Source of the DNA: Clostridia bacterium
GTDB lineage: Bacteria > Bacillota > Clostridia > Lachnospirales > Lachnospiraceae
Direction of reading: 5' to 3'
Assembly: GCA_910575625.1 (NCBI GenBank)
Contig: CAJTFD010000007.1
Location: 62,001 to 126,000, forward strand
Length of the DNA: 64,000 nt
The notes beneath the pieces are model-generated. The model was not told where the DNA came from. It searched no databases and worked only from the letters and a program-made list of their open reading frames with translations. Shown one piece after another: positions 10,378-19,191 of this stretch (its first letter is position 1; each line of letters starts with the position of its first letter). The translations under genes and the position numbers were made by a program.

Positions 10378-11981
10378 ATAAACGTTTCATCCTGTATATA
10401 CTTTGATATTTCGCTCACTGAAGATATTTCTACTGCATTTCCGTACGATATACAATCTTTATATAGTCCTTCCTTATTCTTCAAGAATATGCATCTCATT
10501 CCAATTTGCTGCGGAGCCTGGAAATCCTTCTTCGGATTATCACCTACATAAATAATTTCATTTGGGTGCAATCTCCACTTAGTCTGCATGATACGGAATG
10601 CAATATCACATGGTTTTCTAAACTGTATTCCCCCCAACTTATCTGTAATAATGATGTCATCAACATGGGCTGCCAAATTCAATGCTTCTATTTTATTCCG
10701 TTGTCCTTCAGGTCTTCCATCAGTGATTATCCCGACCTTAATACCCCTTTCTCTAAGCCCTTCTAGCACTTCCTCAATTCCAGTGTATAGATGAATATCT
10801 GGCTTATGAAAGCGATAGATATTCAGAACTTCATTTCTCTCTTCTTCTCGTCCAATTTCCTTCAGAAGCTCGTCTATCGCAAGCTTGCCGAATTCAAAGT
10901 AACCCCACAACTTGTCCTCATATCCACCGCCAAGATACTCACTAACAGCTTTATACCCGCTTTTTATGTAATCCTTTTCGCTATACAGTGTGTCATCCAA
11001 ATCAAAGATAACGCCCTTTACTACACTCCTCCCCTCGCTGATGCACACTGATTGATCGAATCGGCTGTAAATAGCCCCGTAAGCAACATTTGTCATATAC
11101 TTAACTTCTTCCCCATCCAGTAGTTTAAGAATCGCTTCTGCGCTTCTCGCTCCGGCTTTCATTGACAAAGGAGCACCGCCGCCAAATCGAGGATTGATTT
11201 CTATAAAGCAATCAGCACCCGTGTTCTTATCACGAATAAGCTGTACTGTCATCGGGCCACAGGGCTTTAAAGCCGCACACAGTCTACTACCTTCCTCTAT
11301 CATGGCCTGGTCCATACAGATTTGAGTCTTTAATACCTCCCCAGCCCTGACCTCTATTCTCCGGCGCGGCACAATAGAGATTGGATTACCAGCCCAATCG
11401 CAAAAAATATCTATTGTGTATTCATTTCCTTCAACAAAAGGTTGCACAATATAATCCCCAACCTGTCCTGCGTAAACTTCAAGTTCTTCAACATTTACTA
11501 CCTTAAATGCGTTTATTGAGCTACTCCCATCCTTTGGCTTAATAAAAGCAGGGAAACCACTCTCATACTCTTTCCAGTTGTTTACGGATATCGGTGTATG
11601 AAGTCCACATTCTGTAAAAAAATGTGACGTATGATTTTTGTCACGGCATATTCGAACCATTTCAGGTGCACTAATCATGACCCTTGTCCCAATATATTCA
11701 AACCTTTCTTTATTCTCAGAAAGGAGAAGTAAATCTGTATCTATTGTTGGTATCAAAAGGTCTATGTGATCTGTAGCACAGATATCAAGAAGATTTCGAA
11801 TATATCCTAAATCATTCATGGCAACGACTTTTCTAGTAAAGTCACAATATGCCAATGCTGGAGCTGTCCCCACCATATCAGCACCATAAATCTTCAATTC
11901 CTTACTCAAAGCCAGTGCTGCATCACGAAAGGCCTGTAAAAGTTCTATACGCCTGCCTACACCTGTAAATAATATGTTCAT
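10374..11981 (-). CDS. ATP-grasp ligase fused to HAD hydrolase
   Basis: 535 aa. Residues 1-315 form a carbamoyl-phosphate-synthase-like ATP-grasp protein: N-terminal MNILFTGVGRR, a nucleotide-binding FIKPKDGSSS loop and the metal ligands in CFIEINPRFGGGAP. Residues about 325-520 are a HAD-superfamily phosphatase with motif I VIFDLDDTLY, motif II ITDGR and motif IV VGDNPKKD. ATP-grasp enzymes join carboxylates to amines through acyl phosphates. The fused HAD domain could dephosphorylate a product or intermediate. Start and stop overlap both neighbours by 4 bp (ATGA), so it is in the core of the operon. Role in glycan modification is inferred from location. Confidence 0.85.
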   Translation of the reverse strand: MNILFTGVGRRIELLQAFRDAALALSKELKIYGADMVGTAPALAYCDFTRKVVAMNDLGYIRNLLDICATDHIDLLIPTIDTDLLLLSENKERFEYIGTRVMISAPEMVRICRDKNHTSHFFTECGLHTPISVNNWKEYESGFPAFIKPKDGSSSINAFKVVNVEELEVYAGQVGDYIVQPFVEGNEYTIDIFCDWAGNPISIVPRRRIEVRAGEVLKTQICMDQAMIEEGSRLCAALKPCGPMTVQLIRDKNTGADCFIEINPRFGGGAPLSMKAGARSAEAILKLLDGEEVKYMTNVAYGAIYSRFDQSVCISEGRSVVKGVIFDLDDTLYSEKDYIKSGYKAVSEYLGGGYEDKLWGYFEFGKLAIDELLKEIGREEERNEVLNIYRFHKPDIHLYTGIEEVLEGLRERGIKVGIITDGRPEGQRNKIEALNLAAHVDDIIITDKLGGIQFRKPCDIAFRIMQTKWRLHPNEIIYVGDNPKKDFQAPQQIGMRCIFLKNKEGLYKDCISYGNAVEISSVSEISKYIQDETFI

Positions 11982-12613
11982 TGCTTAATCTCCGTCCCCA
12001 TGAATTCTTCCATAGTCGCCTCGCCAGCTGCACTAATGCCCTTGCGTTTAAGTACTACGTAAACCGTCTCAAAAATGATTTTCCAGTCGCCAAAGAATGT
12101 GATATGATCCACATATTTCACATCCCAATCAAACTTCTCTTCCCAAGAAATAGCATTTCTGCCATGGACTTGTGCTAACCCAGTAAATCCAGGTCTTACC
12201 TCATGTCGACGAGCTTGCTGTTGGTTATATCTATCAAGATACTGAACAAGCAACGGACGTGGACCAACCACCGCCATATCACCCTTTAGCATATTGAACA
12301 GTTCTGGAAGTTCATCGAGGGATGAGGCACGAAGCTTACGTCCAAATGACGTAAGACGTGTAGCATCTTGCGATGAATCTATCACACCGTCTTTGGGCGG
12401 CAGCATTGTTCTAAATTTATATAGTTTGAATATCCTTCCGTTTCTTCCGGGCCGCTTCTGTGTAAATAGTATTGGACTTCCTAGCTTTATACGAACTAGA
12501 ATAGCCACTATAAGTAAAACTGGTGAAAAAACTATAATTGCTAATAATGCGCACAAAAAATCTTGCAATCGTTTTATATATTTCTCATATAGACCATAAG
12601 GTTTATGTTTCAT
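11978..12613 (-). CDS. Polyprenyl-phosphate sugar-1-phosphate transferase (PglC/WcaJ type)
   Basis: 211 aa. It has one N-terminal hydrophobic re-entrant helix (residues about 16-40), then SPILFTQKRPGR, the KFRTM segment, the catalytic Asp-Glu pair in SLDELPEL, and VGPRP. This is the compact monotopic phosphoglycosyl transferase core, about the size of PglC. It transfers a sugar 1-phosphate from a UDP-sugar to undecaprenyl phosphate and begins the repeat unit. With PglF- and PglE-like genes upstream, the likely first sugar is a UDP-4-amino-4,6-dideoxy-HexNAc derivative, although galactose or glucose cannot be excluded. Confidence 0.9.
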   Translation of the reverse strand: MKHKPYGLYEKYIKRLQDFLCALLAIIVFSPVLLIVAILVRIKLGSPILFTQKRPGRNGRIFKLYKFRTMLPPKDGVIDSSQDATRLTSFGRKLRASSLDELPELFNMLKGDMAVVGPRPLLVQYLDRYNQQQARRHEVRPGFTGLAQVHGRNAISWEEKFDWDVKYVDHITFFGDWKIIFETVYVVLKRKGISAAGEATMEEFMGTEIKQ

Positions 12614-12691
12614 ATTAATTTCCTAACACCTAATTATTCAAAATATACTCTTTTTCTTTTTTGAACAAGCCCATCAAGCGAACGTATGTAC

Positions 12692-13113
12692 TTAATCAAT
12701 CTCCCTCACAACTACAAAATTTTTAGGTCTATCTTTGTTCATAAGACTCCCAGCCCCCATAATCATATTTGAACCGCCAGCAACATCGTAGCAAATTGTT
12801 GTCTTGGTCCCTAATAAAAACATTGTCACCAACACGACTATCTCCAATTTACCCCTTGGAGTCAAAATCAATCCACGTTCTATTATTAGACATTGAATAA
12901 ATTACATCATATATTATGAATAAAACTTTTGAAGCACAACGAGCATTATCACCCAGGAAAATTCTATCAACATATAAAAGTACCAATCCGTCTCACCAAA
13001 TACTATTTTTGCCAACTATGCTCGAATATATTGTGCTTGCACAAATAATGAACTCTCTTATCAGATTTGAAAATCATCAAAATCCCAAAAGAATGCCAAA
13101 GTCTATTATTCAT
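12692..13113 (-). pseudogene. Decayed hexapeptide-repeat (LbH) acetyltransferase
   Basis: No open frame spans this 513-bp gap, but the minus strand read in shifting frames recovers parts of a xenobiotic/CapG-type acetyltransferase. From an ATG at 13113: HYLCKHNIFEH, then a frame change to ASKVLFIIYDVIYSMSNNR (family: A-x-x-V-x-F-I-T-H-D-V), then VGDNVF, and in another frame TICYDVAGGSNMIMGAGSLMNKDRPKNF, ending at TAA 12692. Several stops and at least two frameshifts are present. The ATG is 13 bp after the aminotransferase stop, with GAGAAGG before it, so it was once part of the operon. Shorter than the usual ~180-200 aa, so internal deletion is likely. Confidence 0.75.
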
Positions 13114-13126
13114 ATTGCCTTCTCTT

Positions 13127-14437
13127 CTACTCAAAACATTTCTCAATAATCTCAATCACAACATCCAACTGTTCCAACATCATCTTATTGTCCGAAGGCA
13201 AACAAAACCCTCTCCTGAAAATATCCGCCCCGACGTCAATTACAGATTCGCTCATATACACACTTGACCATCCTTTGACATTCCCCTCAATCGTCACAAA
13301 CGCATTCATCCTATATATCGGCTGCATATGCATGGGCTTCCAAATTGGCCTCCCCTCCGCATTAAACACCCCCAACGTATCCAAGATTTCCTGTGGACAC
13401 GACTTTCCAGGCTCACTTACATAGAGGTAGTCCGTCTCTCCCCTGACCTGATGACACATCGCGTCTTCATCAATCATAAGACAACTCAGCCAATAATTCG
13501 GCTTACTTTTACTTTCAAATGGATTGACCACCACAGGTAAATCTTTCAATCCTTCTTTATATCGTTCATAAATTGCCTTTTTCTGCGCAATGTGTTCGTC
13601 GATATGAATCATATTTCCCCGCGCAACGCCCGCAATAACGTTGCTCATGCGATAATTGTACCCCAATTCCTCATGCTGATACCACGGTGCAGCTTCCCGG
13701 CTCTGCGTACTCCACTTCCGTACTTTCTCCGCATCTGCCTTATTGTCCGTAACGAACATTCCACCGCTGCTGCCAGTCACAATTTTATTACCGTTATAAC
13801 TTATAGCGACAAAATCTCCAAAACTCCCACACATACCAGACACAATCTGTCCATCATATCTTGCACCCAAAGCTTCCGCAGCATCCTCCACGAGCAATGC
13901 ACCATGTTCTCTGCAAATCTTCACAATCTCATCCATCTTCGCAGGAACACCATACAGATGCACCAAGACAACTAATTTCACATCCGGATATATCTCAAAA
14001 GCCCTCTCCAATGCAACCGGATCCATATTCCAGGTATCCATCTCTGTATCAATAAAGATAGGCACTCCCCCTTCGTAAACAATGGGGTTTACCGATGCGT
14101 CAAATGTTATATCAGAGCAGAACACCCTCTGGCCAGCTAGGCTATTCCCCGGCTTTCCTCCAGGATTAATCCGTTCTGCTGCCAACTTCATGCACATATG
14201 TAAAGCTGCCGTGCCGCAGGAGAGAGCTACCGCATACTCCATCCCGAGATATTCTGCAGTCATCTTTTCCAATTCATTTATATTTTTACCAACTGTGGAC
14301 ACCCAATTAGTCTCGATTGCTTCTTGAACATAGTAAAGCTCCTCGCCGTGCATCGTCGGTGAGGAAAGCCATACCTTTTTTTCAAATGGCGCAATCCCCT
14401 CAAATCGAAAATCCTGTAATATCACATTCTCATCCAT
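13127..14437 (-). CDS. DegT/DnrJ/EryC1/StrS (PglE-like) sugar aminotransferase
   Basis: 436 aa. PLP-dependent fold: WLSSPTMHGEE substrate loop near residue 23, a conserved ALSCGTAALH phosphate-binding turn, the VEDAAEALGA Asp, and the internal aldimine Lys in SYNGNKIVTGSSGG. The family converts UDP-4-keto-6-deoxy sugars into 4-amino sugars. It lies directly downstream of the PglF-like 4,6-dehydratase, so the two probably make a UDP-4-amino-4,6-dideoxy-HexNAc. The C-terminal part carries the KPMHMQP segment common in this family. Stereochemistry of the product cannot be read from sequence. Confidence 0.9.
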   Translation of the reverse strand: MDENVILQDFRFEGIAPFEKKVWLSSPTMHGEELYYVQEAIETNWVSTVGKNINELEKMTAEYLGMEYAVALSCGTAALHMCMKLAAERINPGGKPGNSLAGQRVFCSDITFDASVNPIVYEGGVPIFIDTEMDTWNMDPVALERAFEIYPDVKLVVLVHLYGVPAKMDEIVKICREHGALLVEDAAEALGARYDGQIVSGMCGSFGDFVAISYNGNKIVTGSSGGMFVTDNKADAEKVRKWSTQSREAAPWYQHEELGYNYRMSNVIAGVARGNMIHIDEHIAQKKAIYERYKEGLKDLPVVVNPFESKSKPNYWLSCLMIDEDAMCHQVRGETDYLYVSEPGKSCPQEILDTLGVFNAEGRPIWKPMHMQPIYRMNAFVTIEGNVKGWSSVYMSESVIDVGADIFRRGFCLPSDNKMMLEQLDVVIEIIEKCFE

Positions 14438-14502
14438 ATAACCTTATCATTTCCTTTTATCCGTTCTTCTGTAAATGCACCATACGTTTTCCATCGGCCG
14501 TC

Positions 14503-14535
14503 GTATACTGTATTTTCATTTGAAATACAGTATAC
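14503..14535. repeat. Perfect 13-bp inverted repeat, possible operator
   Basis: GTATACTGTATTT and its exact complement are separated by a 7-nt loop, between the dehydratase and aminotransferase genes. Neither side is followed by a T-run, so an ordinary intrinsic terminator is unlikely. It could bind a dimeric regulator or act as an mRNA stabiliser or processing hairpin within the operon. Confidence 0.6.
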
Positions 14536-14597
14536 ATCATATGCCCCTATACAGCAACATCTAAATCTTACCATCCTCACTGACCCACACCACATGC

Positions 14598-16640
14598 CTA
14601 CACATCCGCCGGATGATACGTATCCACCATCTCAGCCACCAATCTCCGTATATCCCCTTCTTCCGCATAACTAGCAACCATCAACTGCCCCAGCTGCTCC
14701 AAAAAGCAATCCACATCAAACGGAATCGGAGAACCGATATGGATCAAATGATTCGGTGTCTTCCGCATCCCTTCCTCAGCCATCAACTTTTCCTCATACA
14801 ATTTCTCGCCCGGCCTCAGCCCCACATACTCAATCTTAATATCCACATCCGGCCTATACCCAGACAATTTGATCATATCCCTAGCCAACGTATCAATCTT
14901 CACAGGGTCGCCCATATCCAGCACAAAGATCTCTCCACCTTCCGCATAGACCCCAGCCTGCAACACCAGACTCACCGCCTCCGGTATCGTCATAAAATAA
15001 CGGATGATATCCGGATGAGTCACCGTGACCGGACCGCCTTCCGCAATCTGCTTACGGAACAGCGGTATCACAGACCCATTGCTCCCCAGTACATTCCCAA
15101 AACGTACTGCAACAAACCTCGTCCTGACATCCCCCTGTCCTTTTACTCTCCTAGCCTCTTCGCCGCTCCCCGCCTCATTATATCTACATCCACGTAAAAC
15201 AGGAAGTTCATCCTCCTTCCCCTCCGCGATCTTATGGGCAAATGACTGTATGATCATCTCACACAACCGCTTACTCGCCCCCATGATATTCGTCGGGTTA
15301 ACTGCCTTATCTGTACTAATGAGCACAAACCTCTGACACCCATTTGACATAGCCGCATAAGCGGTCTTATATGTCCCCATAACATTATTCTTAATAGCTT
15401 CCCGCGGGCTATCCTCCATAAGCGGCACATGTTTAAAAGCTGCCGCATGGTAGACCACATCCGGTCTATACTTTGCAAAGATATCATTAAGCCGTCTGCT
15501 GTTGCGGACAGACCCCATCAGGACGATCAGATCCAAATCCGGATGTTTTTTCTTCAGCTCCTGCTGGATATCATACGCATTGTTTTCATATGCATCAAAA
15601 ATAAGCAACCGTTTAGGACTATGCCCGGCAATCTGCCTGCAGAGTTCTGAGCCGATACTTCCACCGCCGCCTGTCACCAATATCGTCTTTCCCTCCAGAT
15701 ACTGGAAGATCTCAGCCAGATCCACCTTGACCGGCTCACGGCCGAGAAGATCCTCAACTGCGACTTCCTTCATATCACTGGCCGTCACATCGCCATTGAT
15801 GAGCTGATACATCCCCGGCAGGCTTTTCAGTTCACAACCGGTATTATTGCAGATATTTAAGATCTCCTGCTTCTGCGCTCCGGTTGCCGACGGGATTGCC
15901 ACATATATTTTGTTGACACGATACTTTTTCACATTCTGGATGATATCCTCACGGCCGCCTACCACCGGGACCCCCTCGATATAGCGTCTCCATTTATTCG
16001 GGTTATCATCGATGATACAGACGACCTTCCCTTCCGTCTCCCTGGCGTGCCCCACATCACGCAGGATCATCCGGCCAGCAGAACCAGCCCCGATCAGCAT
16101 GATACGGTTTTTAGGACCATCACCTGTTTTCTTACTCCTATATCTTATCTGGATCAAGATATAGCGGTAAGAAAAACGGACCCCCAGGATCAAAAAGAAC
16201 TGTATCACCGGCCCGAAGCAATAGTAGGAAAGCGGCATACGATGATAGCTGCCTCCCGGCATAGACCACACCGTCAGAGTGATCCCCACAATGTGAAAGA
16301 CCGTTGTGATCACAGAAGATAAGATCACCCGGTTCAATTCAGAAAAACTTGCAAACCTCCAGATACTCTGATAAAGCCTCAAACGCCAAAATACCAGGAC
16401 ACAGAACACCATATAGAACGGGATGAATTTCAGATAAGCCGCAAGATATCCCCCAGGTATCTGGTTGAACCTACAATCAAAGCGGATCCACAATGCCAGA
16501 AAATAAGCAAGATAGACCACCAAGATATCATATACCAGCAGATACAGAGCTACGACTTGCCAATGTTCTAACCGGAACCTATTCTTCTTCCCGCTCATAT
16601 CTGCCATATCCTCTGTCCTTTGAACAGTACGCTCATCCAC
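14598..16640 (-). CDS. Membrane-bound UDP-HexNAc 4,6-dehydratase (PglF/CapD type)
   Basis: 680 aa. Four N-terminal transmembrane helices (about 28-180), a first Rossmann domain (LIGAGSAGR), then the short-chain dehydrogenase catalytic domain with VTGGGGSIGSEL and the STDKAVNPTNIMGASKR active site, where Met replaces the usual Tyr as in PglF/FlaA1-type dehydratases. It converts UDP-GlcNAc to the UDP-4-keto-6-deoxy sugar used by the aminotransferase downstream. Odd point: about 30 residues rich in E, G and R (roughly 480-512) are inserted just before the VAVRFGNVLGS strand, where relatives are shorter. A second possible start is Met15. Confidence 0.92.
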   Translation of the reverse strand: MDERTVQRTEDMADMSGKKNRFRLEHWQVVALYLLVYDILVVYLAYFLALWIRFDCRFNQIPGGYLAAYLKFIPFYMVFCVLVFWRLRLYQSIWRFASFSELNRVILSSVITTVFHIVGITLTVWSMPGGSYHRMPLSYYCFGPVIQFFLILGVRFSYRYILIQIRYRSKKTGDGPKNRIMLIGAGSAGRMILRDVGHARETEGKVVCIIDDNPNKWRRYIEGVPVVGGREDIIQNVKKYRVNKIYVAIPSATGAQKQEILNICNNTGCELKSLPGMYQLINGDVTASDMKEVAVEDLLGREPVKVDLAEIFQYLEGKTILVTGGGGSIGSELCRQIAGHSPKRLLIFDAYENNAYDIQQELKKKHPDLDLIVLMGSVRNSRRLNDIFAKYRPDVVYHAAAFKHVPLMEDSPREAIKNNVMGTYKTAYAAMSNGCQRFVLISTDKAVNPTNIMGASKRLCEMIIQSFAHKIAEGKEDELPVLRGCRYNEAGSGEEARRVKGQGDVRTRFVAVRFGNVLGSNGSVIPLFRKQIAEGGPVTVTHPDIIRYFMTIPEAVSLVLQAGVYAEGGEIFVLDMGDPVKIDTLARDMIKLSGYRPDVDIKIEYVGLRPGEKLYEEKLMAEEGMRKTPNHLIHIGSPIPFDVDCFLEQLGQLMVASYAEEGDIRRLVAEMVDTYHPADV

Positions 16641-16804
16641 AGCAGCTCTCCTTCTCCCCAGTGCATGCTTGAAAAATCATTCATGCCATCGCAAGATTCA
16701 CTTTTTTGTCAGACCTCACAAAGACTGCGACGCACAATTGCCATAAAATATTTTTCAAACACGCTCTTATATCTTGATCTTTCACTAAAGTTTTATAATC
16801 ATAA

Positions 16805-16837
16805 TCCCCCTCCTGTATGTTTCAACAAGGAGGGGGA
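16805..16837 (-). terminator. GC-rich hairpin downstream of the LRR gene
   Basis: TCCCCCTCCT and AGGAGGGGGA form a perfect 10-bp stem with a 13-nt loop, about 80 bp past the stop of the LRR gene. On the minus strand the stem is followed by an AT-rich stretch but not an uninterrupted T-run, so it may be a weak or partial terminator separating the regulatory genes from the biosynthetic genes. The rest of this 276-bp gap shows nothing I can name. Confidence 0.45.
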
Positions 16838-16916
16838 ATCCGTTAGAGACTATAGATATTCTGTTGCATGTCTCAATCGCCCCTTACGGATGAGTGATAC
16901 AAAAATCTTCCATGTA

Positions 16917-17492
16917 CTATGCCAAATTTTTCTTGACTTTACCCTTAAAGCCAGCTGCTTTTAACTTCTTGACCAGCCTATTGTACTGTTTCTTTGTCAA
17001 GGATTTAGACACACGGATAGTCATCTTCTTTGTAGATAACCCCTTGAATGCGCCCTTCTGGATTGTCATAGAAGCTACTTTTTTGCTCTTGAACTTCAGT
17101 GTTTTCAGCTTTTTCGCACCCGTAAATGCGTTCTTGTTGATCTTTGTGATCGTTGCAGGGAGTGTAATCGTTGTAGCTTTTGTAGCTTTTAAGAATGCTC
17201 TTGCATCAACGGTCGTAACTTTGTACTTCACCCCGTTCACAGTCACTGTGCTGGACACTGTAACCTGCTTTTTCTTTGCCTGTGCAGCAGGAATCTTGTT
17301 CATGGTAGCTGTACCATCCTTCTTTGTATCCACCTTAGAGCCATTTGTTGCCGTTACATTTGGTTTTGCAACTGGCTTCGTCGATGTTGTCGGAGATGAT
17401 GTAGCAGCCATAGCTGAACCTGCAGCCCCTACAGTGAGGACTGCTGCCAGAGCACATGCCAGTACCTTCTTCACCATTTTTTTCATTGTCAT
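16917..17492 (-). CDS. Small secreted leucine-rich-repeat (BspA-like) protein
   Basis: 191 aa. A signal peptide (KKMVKKVLACALAAVLTVG with AMA-A cleavage near residue 29), a low-complexity Ser/Thr/Pro/Lys linker, then BspA/LRR_5-type repeats: ARAFLKATKATTITLPATITKINKNAF-type units and a Lys-rich tail. Start supported by AAGGAGG 5 nt upstream. It has no sortase or membrane anchor, so it may bind the wall by charge. It lies between the BY-kinase and the dehydratase. Function unknown; secreted LRR proteins of this kind are common surface adhesins in gut Firmicutes. Confidence 0.75.
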   Translation of the reverse strand: MTMKKMVKKVLACALAAVLTVGAAGSAMAATSSPTTSTKPVAKPNVTATNGSKVDTKKDGTATMNKIPAAQAKKKQVTVSSTVTVNGVKYKVTTVDARAFLKATKATTITLPATITKINKNAFTGAKKLKTLKFKSKKVASMTIQKGAFKGLSTKKMTIRVSKSLTKKQYNRLVKKLKAAGFKGKVKKNLA

Positions 17493-17598
17493 TTTCGCCT
17501 CCTTTCTTCGATAATGATACTTGTCCCCGCCTTGAGAGCAAGGACTATATAGAGTAAATCAAAACAACCTTACGGCAGGCATTTTGATGGACTCCCAT

Positions 17599-18378
17599 TT
17601 AGGATTTTGACTTCTTATAATACTCGTTACCGTAGCCATAGTATTGTTTACCATAGCCATAATAACGCTTTCCATAGCCATAGTAGCGTTTACCATAATA
17701 TCGACTGCCATAGCGTTTATTATAATAGCCACCCGTGTAATTTTCCACACGGTTCAGTATGATACCCAACAGCGGACATCCAGCCCGCTCCAACTGCTGG
17801 ACCGATTTCTTTACGATCCCCTTCGGCGTCGTTCCCGCGCGGACGACCAGCAAGGCTCCGTCGCACAGACTGCCGATGCGCTCCCCGTCGGACACCAGAT
17901 CCAACGGCGCGGAATCCACCAACACATAGCGATACTTCTCCGCCATCTGATCCAACATCTGGGCAAACCGGCTGCTCTCCAACAGCCTGGATGGGTTCAC
18001 CACATTGTCTGTGTTGGGCAGGATATCACCTTTTTCAAATTGTGTATGGTAAATAGCGTCCTCCAACGGGTAACTGCCCGAGAGATAATGGGAAGTACCC
18101 TTCAGACTGCCTTCATTCTCCAGTGTCAGCTTATACTTATCCGCCATGACGGATTTCCTCATATCGGCATCCAGCAGGACAGATGAGATGCCTGTATCCG
18201 CCAGCTGTCTCCACAGCTGTATCGCCACAAAACTCTTACCCTCATCCGGCGTTGTGCTGATGACCATGATCTTGCGGACATCCGTCCCCAGAAAAGTGAT
18301 ATTGACACGCAAACGGTTCAGTGCCTCTTCGACTGCATACGGAAGTTCCGGCATATTCTCAATCTTTACCGCTTTCAT
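17599..18378 (-). CDS. cpsD: CpsD/CapB-type tyrosine autokinase (BY-kinase)
   Basis: About 259 aa. Walker A TTPDEGKS (about 42-49), Walker A' LLDADMR (about 68-74) and Walker B VLVDSAP mark a bacterial tyrosine kinase. The C-terminal 40 residues are an extreme Tyr/Gly/Lys cluster with repeated YYGYGK units, about 17 tyrosines, the expected autophosphorylation tail but longer than usual. I start at ATG 18378 because GGAGGG sits 9 nt upstream. The ATG at 18387 has no spacing. It overlaps the chain-length gene by 20 bp and works with it and with the CpsB phosphatase to control chain length and export. Confidence 0.92.
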   Translation of the reverse strand: MKAVKIENMPELPYAVEEALNRLRVNITFLGTDVRKIMVISTTPDEGKSFVAIQLWRQLADTGISSVLLDADMRKSVMADKYKLTLENEGSLKGTSHYLSGSYPLEDAIYHTQFEKGDILPNTDNVVNPSRLLESSRFAQMLDQMAEKYRYVLVDSAPLDLVSDGERIGSLCDGALLVVRAGTTPKGIVKKSVQQLERAGCPLLGIILNRVENYTGGYYNKRYGSRYYGKRYYGYGKRYYGYGKQYYGYGNEYYKKSKS

Positions 18379-19168
18379 GTGCAACATCCCTCCTCTTCTT
18401 CTTCTTTTTCTTTTTCTTCTCTTTCTCGATCTGTTCTTCGACTTTATCTGAAATGGCCTCGATATATCCTTCCGGGACTACCGTGAGCGGCATGACCCCG
18501 AACTCTTTCTCAACATCATCTGCTGTCTTCAGCGTATCATCCGTCACATAGAAGAATGTGAGTACGCCGAGGACCACTGCCATACAGATCAGGGCGCCTA
18601 TCATCGTATTTGTGGCTAAACTGGGTGAACTCTTCTTTTCCGGAAAGACCGCCCACTCTGCGATGTTCGGTGTAGCCGTATCCATCAGTCCCGGGAGTTC
18701 ACTGACCGCCATATCAGCCAGCGTATTCGCAATCGCCTGCGCCTCCTCCGGAATGGTGCTCTCCGCTGTGATCGTCAGGATACGTGTATCGTTGATCGTG
18801 GCTATCGTGATCATATCCAACAGTTCTTCATATGTATGATCCAGATCTAGTTCTTCGATGACCCCTTCTATGATCGGCCTCGTCTTGAGCAATTCCTCAT
18901 AATCACTGGATAATGAAGTACCGATGTTCAAGTCCGTCAGATCCACGACCGAGTCGCTGGACGATGAGACCATATACACCTTTGATACTCCTGTAAATTT
19001 AGGTGTGATAAAAAACTGGGTAATGCTCCCCGCGACAAGCGCACCTACCACAAACCCTATGATGATCACGATCAGTCTGCTCCTGAAAAAATACAGCAAC
19101 TCGACAAGATCGATCTCCATTTCATCAGTCCCTTGTATATGGACTGTTTCAGTCTGCTGCTCTACCAT
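18359..19168 (-). CDS. cpsC: Wzz/CpsC-type chain-length determinant and kinase modulator
   Basis: 269 aa. Two transmembrane helices (about 31-53 and 194-216) flank an extracytoplasmic domain (GVSKVYMVSSSS to NIAEWAVFPEKK), the layout of Gram-positive Wzz proteins, which activate the separate BY-kinase through the cytoplasmic C-terminus. The tail ends in a run of nine or so lysines followed by RRD. This AAG/AAA tract is purine-only DNA that also supplies the ribosome site for cpsD. Homopolymer-like codon runs are prone to length change, so the tail may vary between strains. Confidence 0.9.
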   Translation of the reverse strand: MVEQQTETVHIQGTDEMEIDLVELLYFFRSRLIVIIIGFVVGALVAGSITQFFITPKFTGVSKVYMVSSSSDSVVDLTDLNIGTSLSSDYEELLKTRPIIEGVIEELDLDHTYEELLDMITIATINDTRILTITAESTIPEEAQAIANTLADMAVSELPGLMDTATPNIAEWAVFPEKKSSPSLATNTMIGALICMAVVLGVLTFFYVTDDTLKTADDVEKEFGVMPLTVVPEGYIEAISDKVEEQIEKEKKKKKKKKRRDVAHESGKD

Positions 19169-19191
19169 CGGAATGTCCTTATCTTCCCTTC

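Noticed and set aside
14503..14535. Intrinsic terminator between aminotransferase and dehydratase
   Set aside because: Perfect stem but no T-run on either strand, so it is reported only as an inverted repeat.
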